This document shows positions 44,760 through 52,756 of a DNA stretch of 64,000 nucleotides, in pieces. The notes beneath the pieces were generated by a model, which worked only from the letters and a program-made list of their open reading frames with translations, did not search any database and was not told the origin of the DNA. The translations under genes were made by a program, and so were the position numbers. Source of the DNA: Rugamonas fusca. Its GTDB lineage: Bacteria > Pseudomonadota > Gammaproteobacteria > Burkholderiales > Burkholderiaceae_D. The stretch lies in NCBI RefSeq assembly GCF_014042365.1, contig NZ_JACEZS010000028.1:1-64000 (forward strand). Reading direction: 5' to 3'. Within the stretch, counting starts at the first letter, position 1. Each line of letters starts with the position of its first letter.

Positions 44760-44984
44760 ATGGTCGCGTATCGACATATTGCGGGCAGAAATGAAAAAAG
44801 CCCAGATATTATCTTCTTCGTCGTCGGCACGATTCAGCAGAAGCGCAGCGACACGCAGAACAAGAACCTGTCACAGCCCATCCCCGGATTCGGGCCAAAC
44901 ACGACGCTGAGGACGATGAGGGAAAAAACGGGGCAGGTGAGCGAAAAAGATGTGCGCCAAGCCGCCAAGAAGATGGGCAAGTAG
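44760..44984 (+). CDS. small hypothetical protein
   Basis: 74 residues with an AAGGG ribosome site before ATG 44760. The C-terminal part (TMREKTGQVSEKDVRQAAKKMGK) is charged and helical. It is the last possible gene before the right end of the element. Codon use is intermediate; it could be a chance frame. Confidence 0.35.
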   Translation: MVAYRHIAGRNEKSPDIIFFVVGTIQQKRSDTQNKNLSQPIPGFGPNTTLRTMREKTGQVSEKDVRQAAKKMGK

Positions 44985-45072
44985 TGCTGCCAAGGGCCGC
45001 CGCAGTGGCGCACAAGCCGCTGTGTGGCCGCCGCAAAACGCCAGTCCGTGTAAGTTGCTTTTCCAAGCGGCA

Positions 45073-45082
45073 GCTTACACAC
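45073..45082 (+). repeat. GCTTACACAC repeat near the right end
   Basis: The fourth exact copy, 68 bp before the right core; a related CGTCACACACCG follows at 45085-45096. These would form the other arm of attP in the circular element. Confidence 0.55.
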
Positions 45083-45150
45083 TTCGTCACACACCGAAAT
45101 AATTTCAATTTAAAGCATTGATTTTAAATGCTTATTTTTGAGTAAATGCT

Positions 45151-45195
45151 CTCATAATCCGTTGGTGCCCGGTTCGACTCCGGGGAGGCCTACCA
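45151..45195 (+). pseudogene. tRNA-Ile2 3' half at attR of the main element
   Basis: It starts with the core CTCATAATCC and continues with an intact 3' half: a CCCGG/CCGGG T-stem, loop TTCGACT, acceptor strand GAGGCCT and ACCA. It pairs properly with the host 5' half at 29291-29334 and would rebuild the tRNA on excision. No 5' half precedes it here. Confidence 0.85.
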
Positions 45196-45212
45196 ATAGA
45201 AACAAGCACTTA

Positions 45213-45240
45213 GCCCGGTCCTTAGGATCGGGCTTTGTTG
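45213..45240 (+). terminator. terminator after the inner tRNA 3' half
   Basis: AGCCCGGTCC and GGATCGGGCT arms followed by TTGTTGTTTTT, 18 bp after CCA. Confidence 0.65.
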
Positions 45241-45778
45241 TTTTTGCGAGCAATGTAAATGCCGGTGGGGAGCTTGTCCAACTGGGAAGAATGCTCTGTA
45301 GCCTAAGCTCTTGCAAAATGCTGTGGCCGGCGCTGTCGTCGGTGGTGTTTTGGCATCTGCCCCTCCCACTTGTCGGAACCGTAACTGGTGTTACTGTTGG
45401 TGCAGCAGTTGTCCAGTTGCCGGAACTGACCCCGTACCGGACCCCGTACCGCGCACGTACCGCGCAGTTGCCGAATAAGGTTATTACTAACAAAAAGCCC
45501 GTTTTGAGGCCAGCCCATTGGGGGTATATTGTTAATTGCCGCAGTATTCGCATTGCCGCCCCCTCGGTTGCCGCTGCTCAATCTCGTAAAGCGCCGCCAT
45601 TAGTCCTCATGTATAGAAGCCACTCAAGCCTGTGAGATTTCTCGTATTTTTCAGATATACAAGATGTTATCCTCGATGTTCACTGGCGGAGTTCGGCTAG
45701 TAGCTGCCCTTGTGCATATAAGAAAATGCAACGTAAAGAAACTAATTCGCCGGCTACAGCAAACTTCGTGCTGTGCAT

Positions 45779-46471
45779 ATGGGAAGAGAGAAGTCCCTTT
45801 CAATCATTTGGACGCTTATCGTGAGGCTGTACAAATACCTACCTAGAAAATACCTTGAAGCTTTTCTTCGTCGAGGAAGCCTAAAAGTCGGTACACTCTA
45901 TGAATATCGAAATACGGAACGGTACGGCGATGTAATCGGCGACAAAGACGAGGGCCTACATAAAACGGAGTTGAGCCTCGCAGGTGGTGGGGAAATCGAT
46001 CTTGGGCATAACTCGCCGGAGGCCGAGTTCATTAGGAAGCATATTTGGCCAGACCGACAAACCTCAAACGTCAAGGTTGTGCTCAGTAAGGCCACTCGAT
46101 TAATCTCCCTCACACATTCTCCCGACCTCTACATTTACTGCATGTCGTCACGTTACGACCCAACAGTCATGAGACAGTTTGGCTGTGACGCATGCCTGGA
46201 AATACTAAATCCGTCGGCTTTCTTCGGGGCGATTACTCACCGCATTCGGCACAAGGCTACGTTCGAGGGATTCGTCGCTGTGAGATATATGAGTAAGTTG
46301 ACTCATTACACTAAGCCGCACCAAGATCATCCTGCGACTATGAAAGATCCAGAATTCGCCTATCAGAACGAATGGCGGGCTATATGGACTCCAACCAAGA
46401 GGACGCCCCGGGAACCACTCTTCATTGATGTGCAGGGAGCAATCCGACACTGTAGGCTATATACACCTTAA
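45779..46471 (+). CDS. DUF2971-like protein
   Basis: 230 residues. LYKYLPRKYLEAFLRRGSLKVGTLYEYRN and YCMSSRYDP resemble the DUF2971/abortive-infection-associated family that opens with a YKYxs...L...F s wording and carries a later FAYQNEWRAIW motif, which is present here. The biochemical function is unknown, although related genes are frequent in defence islands. GTG 45773 is an alternative start. AT-rich. Confidence 0.6.
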   Translation: MGREKSLSIIWTLIVRLYKYLPRKYLEAFLRRGSLKVGTLYEYRNTERYGDVIGDKDEGLHKTELSLAGGGEIDLGHNSPEAEFIRKHIWPDRQTSNVKVVLSKATRLISLTHSPDLYIYCMSSRYDPTVMRQFGCDACLEILNPSAFFGAITHRIRHKATFEGFVAVRYMSKLTHYTKPHQDHPATMKDPEFAYQNEWRAIWTPTKRTPREPLFIDVQGAIRHCRLYTP

Positions 46472-46733
46472 CTGTTGCTTAGAGGCATCTCAAACTAAGC
46501 ATTGAATGACTGCTTTGTGTAGTCCTGGGTGTCCGCAATGGGGCCGGAAGGGGGCCTTCGCTCCTATATATGGCAGGCCGCAAGCCTCGGCCGCGCCAGC
46601 TGCGTGCGACTTAAGAGAACAAGTGGCGGCTTTGATGAGATTATTCAGATTGACAATTTGTTGTTGTAACTATTTTTATTGTAAGATGAGCATGCGATGA
46701 GAACTTGTCCGGCGTCGCTTGTAGGGCATGTGT

Positions 46734-46778
46734 TTCATAACCCGTTGGTGCCCGGTTCGACTCCGGGGAGGCCTACCA
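46734..46778 (+). pseudogene. outer tRNA-Ile2 3' half
   Basis: TTCATAACCC matches the core at eight of ten bases, and the following 35 bases to CCA are identical to 45161-45195. As the outermost copy before chromosomal-type sequence it may be the original host 3' half, displaced by the first insertion. Confidence 0.7.
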
Positions 46779-46800
46779 ATTCGCTTTATGCTTTGAAATC

Positions 46801-46833
46801 AAGCCTTTATGAAAAATCGTAAGGGCTTTTTTT
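46801..46833 (+). terminator. terminator after the outer tRNA 3' half
   Basis: AAGCCTTTATG and CGTAAGGGCTT form an imperfect stem followed by a run of seven T. Confidence 0.55.
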
Positions 46834-46985
46834 CATGGCCTCTGCAGAAAATGCAGTTCAAAAACTGGCCTTTGCCGGAATTTTTGTTTACTGGAATGCC
46901 GTACTGTCGAGAAATTAATGTTCCTCGATAAGGTAAGAAACCTATGGCATCCCCGTTTGTCAATTCCCAGCCGTTGCTTGTCTGG

Positions 46986-47309
46986 CTATTGTGGCGACAT
47001 TAGACGACGGCGAATCAACGCCTCAAGGTTGCGGCTCGTGTGGGCGACCAGATGAACGTAAAACGCGTCTTGCCCGCGCTCAATGATGATGCGATTCTGC
47101 CCTGCCAGCAGCTGACGATAAGTCGTCAGATTCAGGTCTTCCAGCTCAGGAATAAACGTACCTTTGGTGTCCCGTTCCTGGAGGGTTTTGACTTCATCAA
47201 GAATCGCACGCACGATTTTCTGCGCATATGCAGGAGATTCGCTTTGTTTCAGGTACGACTGAATCTCTTGTAAATCGTTCAGTGCGTATCGAGTCCAAAT
47301 GATTTTCAT
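46986..47309 (-). CDS. RelE/ParE-family toxin
   Basis: 107 residues: MKIIWTRYALNDLQEIQSYLKQ, VRAILDEVKTL, TYRQLLAGQNRIIIERGQDAFYVHLVAHTSRN, the compact ParE/RelE fold. Whether it targets gyrase (ParE) or ribosome-bound mRNA (RelE) cannot be decided. Its start overlaps the antitoxin stop by 4 bp, and the antitoxin is upstream, the common order. Confidence 0.85.
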   Translation of the reverse strand: MKIIWTRYALNDLQEIQSYLKQSESPAYAQKIVRAILDEVKTLQERDTKGTFIPELEDLNLTTYRQLLAGQNRIIIERGQDAFYVHLVAHTSRNLEALIRRRLMSPQ

Positions 47310-47593
47310 TTGATTGCGGAACGTCCATCGTCGTCTTCGGCATTCAGAAGGGCGACAACGTCCTCATGATCAATGATTTTTCCTTCCTCGACCTGCTTTC
47401 TGCCAAGAGCGAGGATACGAAGCATCGCAATTTGGTCTTGCGTTTTTTGATAGCTGACGGGGTCTTGGACAATTGCCTGAACTCGGCCATTCACAGTAAT
47501 CGCCACGGGGTCGCGCGTCTCCAGCACTTGCTTGACCACGTCGCTGGTGTTCGTCTTTAAATAGCTAATTGGTTGAATGTTGGAAAAATTCAT
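47306..47593 (-). CDS. Phd/YefM-family antitoxin
   Basis: 95 residues. The N-terminal DNA-binding half reads MNFSNIQPISYLKTNTSDVVKQVLETRDPVAITVNGRVQAIVQDP, the Phd/YefM signature. The acidic C-terminal tail (HEDVVALLNAEDDDGR) should wrap the toxin. It likely represses the pair from its own promoter region, which holds the hairpin at 47610-47629. Confidence 0.87.
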   Translation of the reverse strand: MNFSNIQPISYLKTNTSDVVKQVLETRDPVAITVNGRVQAIVQDPVSYQKTQDQIAMLRILALGRKQVEEGKIIDHEDVVALLNAEDDDGRSAIK

Positions 47594-47602
47594 CTGTGTC
47601 TC

Positions 47603-47700
47603 CGAGAGACCCCGCCGTTCAGGGCGGGGAGGAAAGGGGCCGGTTTTCCGAAGAGCAGTCAGGCTAGCCGTCGCTCCTCAGGTTGACGGCCCCATCGTAG
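47603..47700 (-). mobile_element. candidate IS200/IS605-type end remnant
   Basis: CCCCGCC-GTTCA-GGGCGGGG (47610-47629) is a perfect hairpin. Read on the minus strand it is preceded by CCGGCCCCTTTCCT and by a second weak repeat (GCCGTC with GACGGC). This wording is like the right end of IS200/IS605/TnpB elements, from which omega RNA is made. No tnpA or tnpB gene is present, so this would be a remnant or a solo end. The identification is from memory of the pattern. Confidence 0.33.
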
Positions 47701-47760
47701 CACGGGGTGACTAAATTAGGTGCCAAATTCAGTATTCCCGTCTTGCCGATTGCGATGGAA

Positions 47761-48399
47761 TCAATATGCCACGCTGAACCGCCGGCGCGTATGGGCCGGA
47801 TGCTCCAGCTCATCCATCATCGCTACCGCATAATCGGCCACGGAAATCTTGCTGGCCCCATTTTCGTCGGTCAGCAGCTGGTCGCCACCCAGGCGGAACT
47901 GGCCCGTGCGCGGGCCGGGCGCGATCACGGCGGCTGGGCTCAGCAGGGTCCAGTCCAGTGTGCTTTCCTGGCGCAATTTCTCCAGCGTGTCGCGTGCGCC
48001 CAGCGCCGATTCCTTCCACTGGGCAGGAAAGTCTGGACTGTCCACCACCTGTACGCCGGGCGCCACCCCCAGGCTGCCGGCGCCGCCCACCATCAACAGG
48101 CGCGCCACGCCCGCCTGTTTGGTGGCGGCAAGGATGGCGTCCACGCCACGGTTGTAGTAGTCGCGCACGCCTTGCTGGGCGTGGCCGCTGAAGGCGCTGA
48201 TCACGGCGTCGTGGCCGGCCAGCTGGGAGGACAGGCGGGCCGCGTCCAGCACATCGGTGGCCTGCGCCGTCAGGCCGGCGGCTGGTTCCAGTCGCTCCGG
48301 ACGGCCGACCAGGGCCGTGACCTGGTGGCCGCGCGCGAGCGCCTCGGCCAGCAAGCCAGAACCAATAAAACCGCTTGCGCCGATCAGTGCAATCTTCAT
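47761..48399 (-). CDS. NAD(P)-dependent epimerase/reductase-like protein
   Basis: 212 residues with the NADP motif MKIALIGASGFIGSGLL (GxxGxxG), a short atypical SDR without the classical YxxxK. It includes DAVISAFSG, LLMVGGAGSL and DWTLLSPAAVIAPGPRTG, matching the NAD(P)H-binding (NmrA/BVR-B-like) family. Substrate unknown. ATG 48399 has AGGAG upstream. It is divergent from a LysR regulator 82 bp away, which probably controls it. Confidence 0.85.
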   Translation of the reverse strand: MKIALIGASGFIGSGLLAEALARGHQVTALVGRPERLEPAAGLTAQATDVLDAARLSSQLAGHDAVISAFSGHAQQGVRDYYNRGVDAILAATKQAGVARLLMVGGAGSLGVAPGVQVVDSPDFPAQWKESALGARDTLEKLRQESTLDWTLLSPAAVIAPGPRTGQFRLGGDQLLTDENGASKISVADYAVAMMDELEHPAHTRRRFSVAY

Positions 48400-48481
48400 C
48401 AAAATCTCCTGCATGGTTGAAAGTGGATTCAGTATGCAGCCTTTACGATGAGGCGATAAGACGGCAAAATCCACAATCACT

Positions 48482-49381
48482 ATGAAGCAATTCTTAACAA
48501 TCGACCGGCTGAAACGGATGGCCGTGTTCGCCCGCGTGGTGGAAGCCGGTTCCATGAGCGCGGCTGCGCGCGAACTGGCGATGACCACTTCGGCCGTCAG
48601 CCAGCAGATCCGCCAGCTGGAGGCCGAGATCGGCCTGGCCCTGTTGCACCGTTCCACCCGGCGCCTGAGCACCACGGAAGCGGGGCAGGCTTACTACGAG
48701 GATTGCGCCGCCATGCTGCTGGCGGCCCATACGGCCGAGCAGCGCCTGTCCGACCTGCGCGACGAGCCCCGTGGCGAATTGCGGATCGCTTTTCCGGTCG
48801 GATTCAGTGGTCATCTGGCGGCGGCGCTGGCGCCGCTGCTGCGTGCCCAGCCCCGGCTGGCGCTGCGGTTGTTTGCCGAGGACCGCCGCATCGACCTGAT
48901 CGCCGAGCGCATCGACCTGGCTATCCGCATCGGCACCCTGACCGATTCCAACCTGGTGGCGCGCCGGCTGGCCGAGTGGCGCCACGTGCTGGTGGCGTCC
49001 AGCGGCTACGCGCAGGCGCACGGCCTGCCGCAGGCGCCCGAGGAGCTGGCGCGTTATCCGGTGATGAACCTGAACGTGATGAACCAGACGGAATTCATTG
49101 AACTGTCGCGCGCGGGCGAAACGCGGCGGGTGCGGGTCCAGGGCGCGGTGGCGGGTAACAGCTTTATCGCGTTGCGGGAGATGATGCTGCAGGGCGTGGG
49201 CATCATGCGCATGCCCGGACCGGACGCCATGCCATTGCTGGAAACCGGACAGGTGGTGCTGGTGTTGCCCGAATGGACGATGGCGCCCATGGGCGTGTAC
49301 GCGCTGACCGTGCAGCGCGACGCCCAGCCGGCCAAGGTGCGGTTGGCGATCGCCGCCATCCGTGACTACCTGGCAAGTTGA
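48482..49381 (+). CDS. LysR-family transcriptional regulator
   Basis: 299 residues. The winged helix-turn-helix is at about 10-70 (VFARVVEAGSMSAAARELAMTTSAVSQQIRQLEAEIG), followed by a type 2 periplasmic-binding effector domain (GELRIAFPVGFSGHLAAAL). This is the CrgA/DsdC-like subgroup that often senses redox-active aromatics. The shared 82-bp divergent promoter region with the reductase gene suggests control of that gene and of itself. Confidence 0.9.
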   Translation: MKQFLTIDRLKRMAVFARVVEAGSMSAAARELAMTTSAVSQQIRQLEAEIGLALLHRSTRRLSTTEAGQAYYEDCAAMLLAAHTAEQRLSDLRDEPRGELRIAFPVGFSGHLAAALAPLLRAQPRLALRLFAEDRRIDLIAERIDLAIRIGTLTDSNLVARRLAEWRHVLVASSGYAQAHGLPQAPEELARYPVMNLNVMNQTEFIELSRAGETRRVRVQGAVAGNSFIALREMMLQGVGIMRMPGPDAMPLLETGQVVLVLPEWTMAPMGVYALTVQRDAQPAKVRLAIAAIRDYLAS

Positions 49382-49574
49382 GCGGGCAATGGCATCACAT
49401 AGTCGGGCGAGGCGCGCATCCCACACCGGCGGCGCCAGGTGTCACTTTTTTGGGCGAACTTTCCGGCAGCGGATTGTGTCCATCACAGAAAGGTAGTAAA
49501 TTGCCGTGTGGCAATTAATCTGGTGGGATGGCCAAGTGCCATTCGCCTCCAAACTCCTTTCAGCAGAGGCAACA

Positions 49575-50195
49575 GTGAGCAATATCGTCGACAGCGCCAA
49601 GACCTTGGGCGACAGGATCTGGTTTTCCCGCGAGGCCTGGGTGCGCGCGGAATCACGGCTGCTGTCCAACCAGGGACATGCGCAGCGGCTGCTGGTGGTC
49701 TATTCCGTCTACAGCCTGTGCTTCGCCATCGCCTTGTTGAAATACAAGGTCGTGTCGGACGACTTCCAGAATATCTTTTCCGTCGTGCTCGCCGTCATGC
49801 TGATGGCGCTGTCGCTGCAGCTCAACACCCGCAACTTTCGCGACCGTGCGCAGCAATTCAAGAGCGGTTACCTGAAGTTGATGGATATAGAGAGCAGGAT
49901 CATGCAGGTGACGTTGCAGCGCACGCCGCAAGCCATGCTCGACGACTACAACGAGTTGTTCGCCAGCTACAAGCAGTTGCTCAACGACGTGGAAAATCAC
50001 ACCACCGGCGACGCCTTGCTGGCCCGCTACCGGGCCGGCGGAACGGATCGGGCCGGCGCCGGACTGACGATGCTCGAACGCGCGCACGTGCTCATGTTGC
50101 AAGCGTGGCGCGCCCTATGGCTGGTGCTGTTTTACCTGGGCCCCGTGCTGGCGCTGGCCGTGTGTTACGTCGGTATCCGCAACAACCTGTTTTGA
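49575..50195 (+). CDS. SLATT-like two-helix membrane protein
   Basis: 206 residues from GTG 49575. Two adjacent hydrophobic helices (LLVVYSVYSLCFAIALL and IFSVVLAVMLMALSL, about 35-85) are followed by NFRDRAQQFKSGYLKLMDIESRI, the layout of SLATT domains. A third hydrophobic stretch ends the protein (LVLFYLGPVLALAVCYVGI). SLATT proteins are predicted pore-forming effectors paired with nucleotide-sensing or reverse-transcriptase modules; none is adjacent here. The longer frame from 49506 is less likely. Confidence 0.6.
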   Translation: MSNIVDSAKTLGDRIWFSREAWVRAESRLLSNQGHAQRLLVVYSVYSLCFAIALLKYKVVSDDFQNIFSVVLAVMLMALSLQLNTRNFRDRAQQFKSGYLKLMDIESRIMQVTLQRTPQAMLDDYNELFASYKQLLNDVENHTTGDALLARYRAGGTDRAGAGLTMLERAHVLMLQAWRALWLVLFYLGPVLALAVCYVGIRNNLF

Positions 50196-50210
50196 CGACG
50201 CGGCGGCAGC

Positions 50211-50822
50211 TCAGCGCGACAGTGGCGCGCTGGCGTCGAAAGTGTTGGTCGAGCCACCCTCGGCCGTGACGATGTAGAGCTGACCGCTGCTCAGGAACAA
50301 GCCGCCCGGATTGGCGCCCAGCACGTTGATGATCTGGATATCCGTGCCGCCGCCGTTGTAGGCGATATGCCACACCGTCTTGCCGTTCACCACGGAGGAA
50401 CTGACGCCGCCGCCGCTGAAGCTGACGGTGGCGTCCGAGGCCGTGGCCGTGCCACGGTCCACGGCGCCCGTCAGGCTCTGGCCCGATTGCAGGTGGACCG
50501 TGGCGTTGTTTTCCGTCGCCACATATTGCAGCGTGGCGATGGGTTTGGAAAACACGCCGGTGGCCACCAGGGCGCCGCTGCAATCTTCATTGTCGAAATA
50601 ATCGATCCGGTCCGACAGCGTGGCCGTCGTGGCGCTGGCCGTCAGCGTGGCCACGGTGATGGTTTCCCGGTGATGGAATTGGCATACATCTTTCCATTCG
50701 CCCACATATTTGGCGAAAGGCACCGTCGTCGGCGGATTGACGACGCTGCCGGCCGAACTGCCGCCACCACCACAGGCGGATAAAACAGACGCTACCGCCA
50801 CGCAGGCGAGGACTTGTTTCAT
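50211..50822 (-). CDS. hypothetical lipoprotein
   Basis: 203 residues. The signal peptide ends in the lipobox LSAC (VLACVAVASVLSACGGGGSS), so the mature protein starts with lipidated Cys and a Gly-rich linker. The rest is beta-strand-like, rich in Thr/Ser/Val, with two Cys (DVCQF, EDCSG) that may form a disulfide. No family recognised. It converges on the SLATT-like gene. Confidence 0.75.
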   Translation of the reverse strand: MKQVLACVAVASVLSACGGGGSSAGSVVNPPTTVPFAKYVGEWKDVCQFHHRETITVATLTASATTATLSDRIDYFDNEDCSGALVATGVFSKPIATLQYVATENNATVHLQSGQSLTGAVDRGTATASDATVSFSGGGVSSSVVNGKTVWHIAYNGGGTDIQIINVLGANPGGLFLSSGQLYIVTAEGGSTNTFDASAPLSR

Positions 50823-51038
50823 ATTGAATTCCTGATCGATCGCAGATATAGGAAAGTCAATTATAGCCAATGCCATTCCTCATTCATCACCCCATTCTGG
50901 AGGATATCTACTAACGGCCTTGATTCTCGTCGCCGTTTGCATGGCGCAGCGATGCCGGCCGTTGGCCGAAGCACTTCAGCCAGATTATATGGATGCTGAA
51001 ACCGGCCGCGCGGCCTGCCGCACAGGTGACCAGCGCAT

Positions 51039-51072
51039 GCCGGATTCTGGCGTTTACGCGCCAAAATCTGGC
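51039..51072. repeat. imperfect hairpin in the 50823-51107 intergenic region
   Basis: GCCGGATTCTGGCG (51039-51052) pairs with CGCCAAAATCTGGC (51059-51072) at 12 of 14 positions. The intergenic region has no gene. The hairpin may end azoreductase transcription, though no T-run follows. Confidence 0.4.
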
Positions 51073-51107
51073 ATGATTTGCAACGCTGCTCCCTGCTGGC
51101 GCGGTGC

Positions 51108-51719
51108 TCAGAAGCGGAAACCGGCCAGCCAGTGTGCGAAGCGGGCACGGCTGGTTGCCACGGCGTCCGGCCCCCGGTTCATATTATCGAGTCTGATCAC
51201 TTCCACGTCGCCCACGCCCAGCGTGCCGAATATATGGTGCAAATACGGCGTGATGAAATCGGGCTGCCAACTCGCTGGCGGTTCCAATGCGCCGCCGCTG
51301 GAAACAATAATCCGCACCGGCCGGTTTTTTAACAGGCCGATTTTCCCGTCCGGGGTGGAATGGAAAGTCCGGTTCGGCCGCACCACATAATCGACCCAGG
51401 TTTTCAACGTGGCCGGCAGGCTGAAGTTATGCATGGGGGTGGAAATTAACACCATATCCGCCGTCTCCAGTTCGCCGATTAATTCTTCGGACAGCGCCAA
51501 TATGCTGTGCTCCTGGTCGCCGCGCGCCGCGGCCGGCATCAGGCTGGCGGCGTTCCAGGCCGCGTCGAGGTGGGGCAGGGGGGCCATGCCCAGGCAACGT
51601 TCGAAAATTTGCAACGAGGGTTCCCGGCGCAGCAGATGGGCCACGGTTTCCTGTCCCGCCTGGTAACTGGACGAGGCGGCGCCGCGCGGGCTGGCGTTCA
51701 CATGCAAAAGCTTGCGCAT
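51108..51719 (-). CDS. azoR: FMN-dependent NADH-azoreductase
   Basis: 203 residues of the flavodoxin-fold AzoR family: MRKLLHVNASPRGAASSSYQ (FMN phosphate site), LISTPMHNFSLPATLKTWVDYVVRPNRTF and RIIVSSGGAL. It reduces quinones and azo dyes with NADH. It follows a GNAT gene by 6 bp on the same strand, in an operon of small stress-type enzymes (52675 to 51108) divergent from a MarR regulator that probably controls it. Confidence 0.9.
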   Translation of the reverse strand: MRKLLHVNASPRGAASSSYQAGQETVAHLLRREPSLQIFERCLGMAPLPHLDAAWNAASLMPAAARGDQEHSILALSEELIGELETADMVLISTPMHNFSLPATLKTWVDYVVRPNRTFHSTPDGKIGLLKNRPVRIIVSSGGALEPPASWQPDFITPYLHHIFGTLGVGDVEVIRLDNMNRGPDAVATSRARFAHWLAGFRF

Positions 51720-51725
51720 GGCGCT

Positions 51726-52169
51726 TCAGGCCGTCAGGGGCAGGTTGAACCGCATGGCACTGGACAACATGCCCTGCCGGAAATAGAAGCGCTGGCCGAG
51801 CGCGTTGCCGAGCCCTGTGTCGAGCACCAGTTTGGCGCAGCCCAGTTCCATGCCTTCCTGCTTGAGCCGTGCCAGCAAGGCGGCACCATGGCCGCCGCTG
51901 CGCTGGCGTGCGTCGGTCACCAGGTCGTCCACGTACAGGAAACGGCCGTGCACCAGGTTGTGCTGGACCCGGTAGCCGGCCAGGGCCACGGGCGCCTCGC
52001 CATCGTAGCGGGCCAGCAGCCGGTAGCCTTCCTCGCGCTGGCAGCGCCAGCGGGCCACCCATTCGTCGGCGCTGGTCAGCTGGGGACGCAGTTGTTGCAT
52101 CAAGCCGTGGCAGGCGCGCACGCCGGCCTCATCGGCGATGGCGACGAAGCGCAGGCCGGCCCCGTTCAT
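51726..52169 (-). CDS. GNAT family N-acetyltransferase
   Basis: 147 residues: LRFVAIADEAGVRACHGLMQQLRP, VALAGYRVQHNLVHGRFLYVDDLVTD, and acetyl-CoA loop RQRSGGHGAALLARL (Q/RxxGxG). The family is clear, the substrate is not. Its start overlaps the stop of the AhpD-like gene by 4 bp, showing coupled translation in the azoR operon. Confidence 0.85.
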   Translation of the reverse strand: MNGAGLRFVAIADEAGVRACHGLMQQLRPQLTSADEWVARWRCQREEGYRLLARYDGEAPVALAGYRVQHNLVHGRFLYVDDLVTDARQRSGGHGAALLARLKQEGMELGCAKLVLDTGLGNALGQRFYFRQGMLSSAMRFNLPLTA

Positions 52170-52675
52170 GCCGCCACCTGCCCGGGCAGCGCCTGGGCCG
52201 GCACGGGCGCCGTGAAGCGCAGCGCGCCGGCGATCCGGTTCCAGGCATTGATGTTGGCCACGGCCGCGCTCAGGAAGGCGATCTCGGGCGTGCTGAAATG
52301 GTCCTGCAATGGCGCGAACACGGCGTCGTCCACGTGCTGGCCGGCCATCAAGGTCAGCGCTTCCGTCCAGGCCAGCGCGGCCCGTTCGCGTGCCGTGTAG
52401 ACATGGGCGTCGCGCCAGGTGGCCAACAGGTCCAGCTTGGCCGGCGCCACTGGCTGGGGCAGCGCGCGCGCCAGGTTCAGGTGAAATTGCAGGCAGAACG
52501 CGCAGCCGTTCAGTTGCGAGGCGCGCACCTTGATCAGTTCCGTCAGCGATTTTTCCAGGCCCGATTCGTCCACCGCCGCGCCCAGCGCGCGCAGGGCGGC
52601 GCCGGCGGCCGGGGCCAGCTGGTTGAACGTGGCATAGTCAAGGCGGGGAACCGGGGTGGGCAAGGCAGTCGTCAT
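52166..52675 (-). CDS. carboxymuconolactone decarboxylase/AhpD-like protein
   Basis: 169 residues with the CxxC-His motif (LNGCAFCLQFHLNLAR) of alkylhydroperoxidase-like proteins. That motif gives thiol-dependent peroxidase activity in AhpD. ATG 52675 begins MTTALPTPVPRLDY. It is first in the leftward operon with the GNAT enzyme and azoR, 81 bp from the divergent MarR gene, which suggests response to electrophiles or peroxides. Confidence 0.87.
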   Translation of the reverse strand: MTTALPTPVPRLDYATFNQLAPAAGAALRALGAAVDESGLEKSLTELIKVRASQLNGCAFCLQFHLNLARALPQPVAPAKLDLLATWRDAHVYTARERAALAWTEALTLMAGQHVDDAVFAPLQDHFSTPEIAFLSAAVANINAWNRIAGALRFTAPVPAQALPGQVAA

Positions 52676-52720
52676 GTGAGGCTCCAGTGGGGCGCCGCGG
52701 CGGCGCGTGTTAATATCAGA

Positions 52721-52747
52721 GTTCGAACACAAAAATTATATTCGAAT
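52721..52747. promoter_or_regulatory. candidate MarR operator pair
   Basis: GTTCGAAC (52721-52728) and ATTCGAAT (52740-52747) are two perfect 8-bp palindromes, 19 bp centre to centre, in the divergent region between the AhpD-like and MarR genes. Their TTCGAA cores make good sites for a dimeric winged-helix regulator. Confidence 0.5.
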
Positions 52748-52756
52748 TCTTACATT

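Larger units (their letters stand above)
29325..45160. mobile_element. integrative element of about 15.8 kb in tRNA-Ile2(CAU)
   Basis: Bounded by two copies of the core CTCATAATCC (29325-29334 and 45151-45160). The left copy is attached to the host tRNA 5' half, the right copy to the tRNA 3' half. A tyrosine integrase lies near the left end, four GCTTACACAC repeats lie near the two ends, and the interior is markedly AT-richer than the flanks. Cargo: replacement tRNA with group I intron, helicase-like and clamp-loader-like ATPases, type ISP restriction enzyme, second recombinase and unknown genes. No conjugation, capsid or tail genes are recognised, so it is best described as a genomic island or satellite-like element. 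Confidence 0.85.
45196..46743. mobile_element. small second segment between two tRNA 3' halves
   Basis: About 1.5 kb lying between the tRNA 3' half at 45151-45195 and another at 46734-46778. The two 35-base stretches after the core are identical. This is the pattern left by tandem insertion at one tRNA site. The segment has no integrase; it holds a DUF2971-like gene and a stretch at 45241-45778 where I recognise nothing. 46472-46733 also lacks a supported gene. It is probably a decayed or dependent element. Confidence 0.55.

Noticed and set aside
45138..45635. 165-residue open frame after the inner tRNA 3' half
   Set aside because: It starts inside the tRNA remnant and terminator, has no ribosome site and no recognisable sequence.
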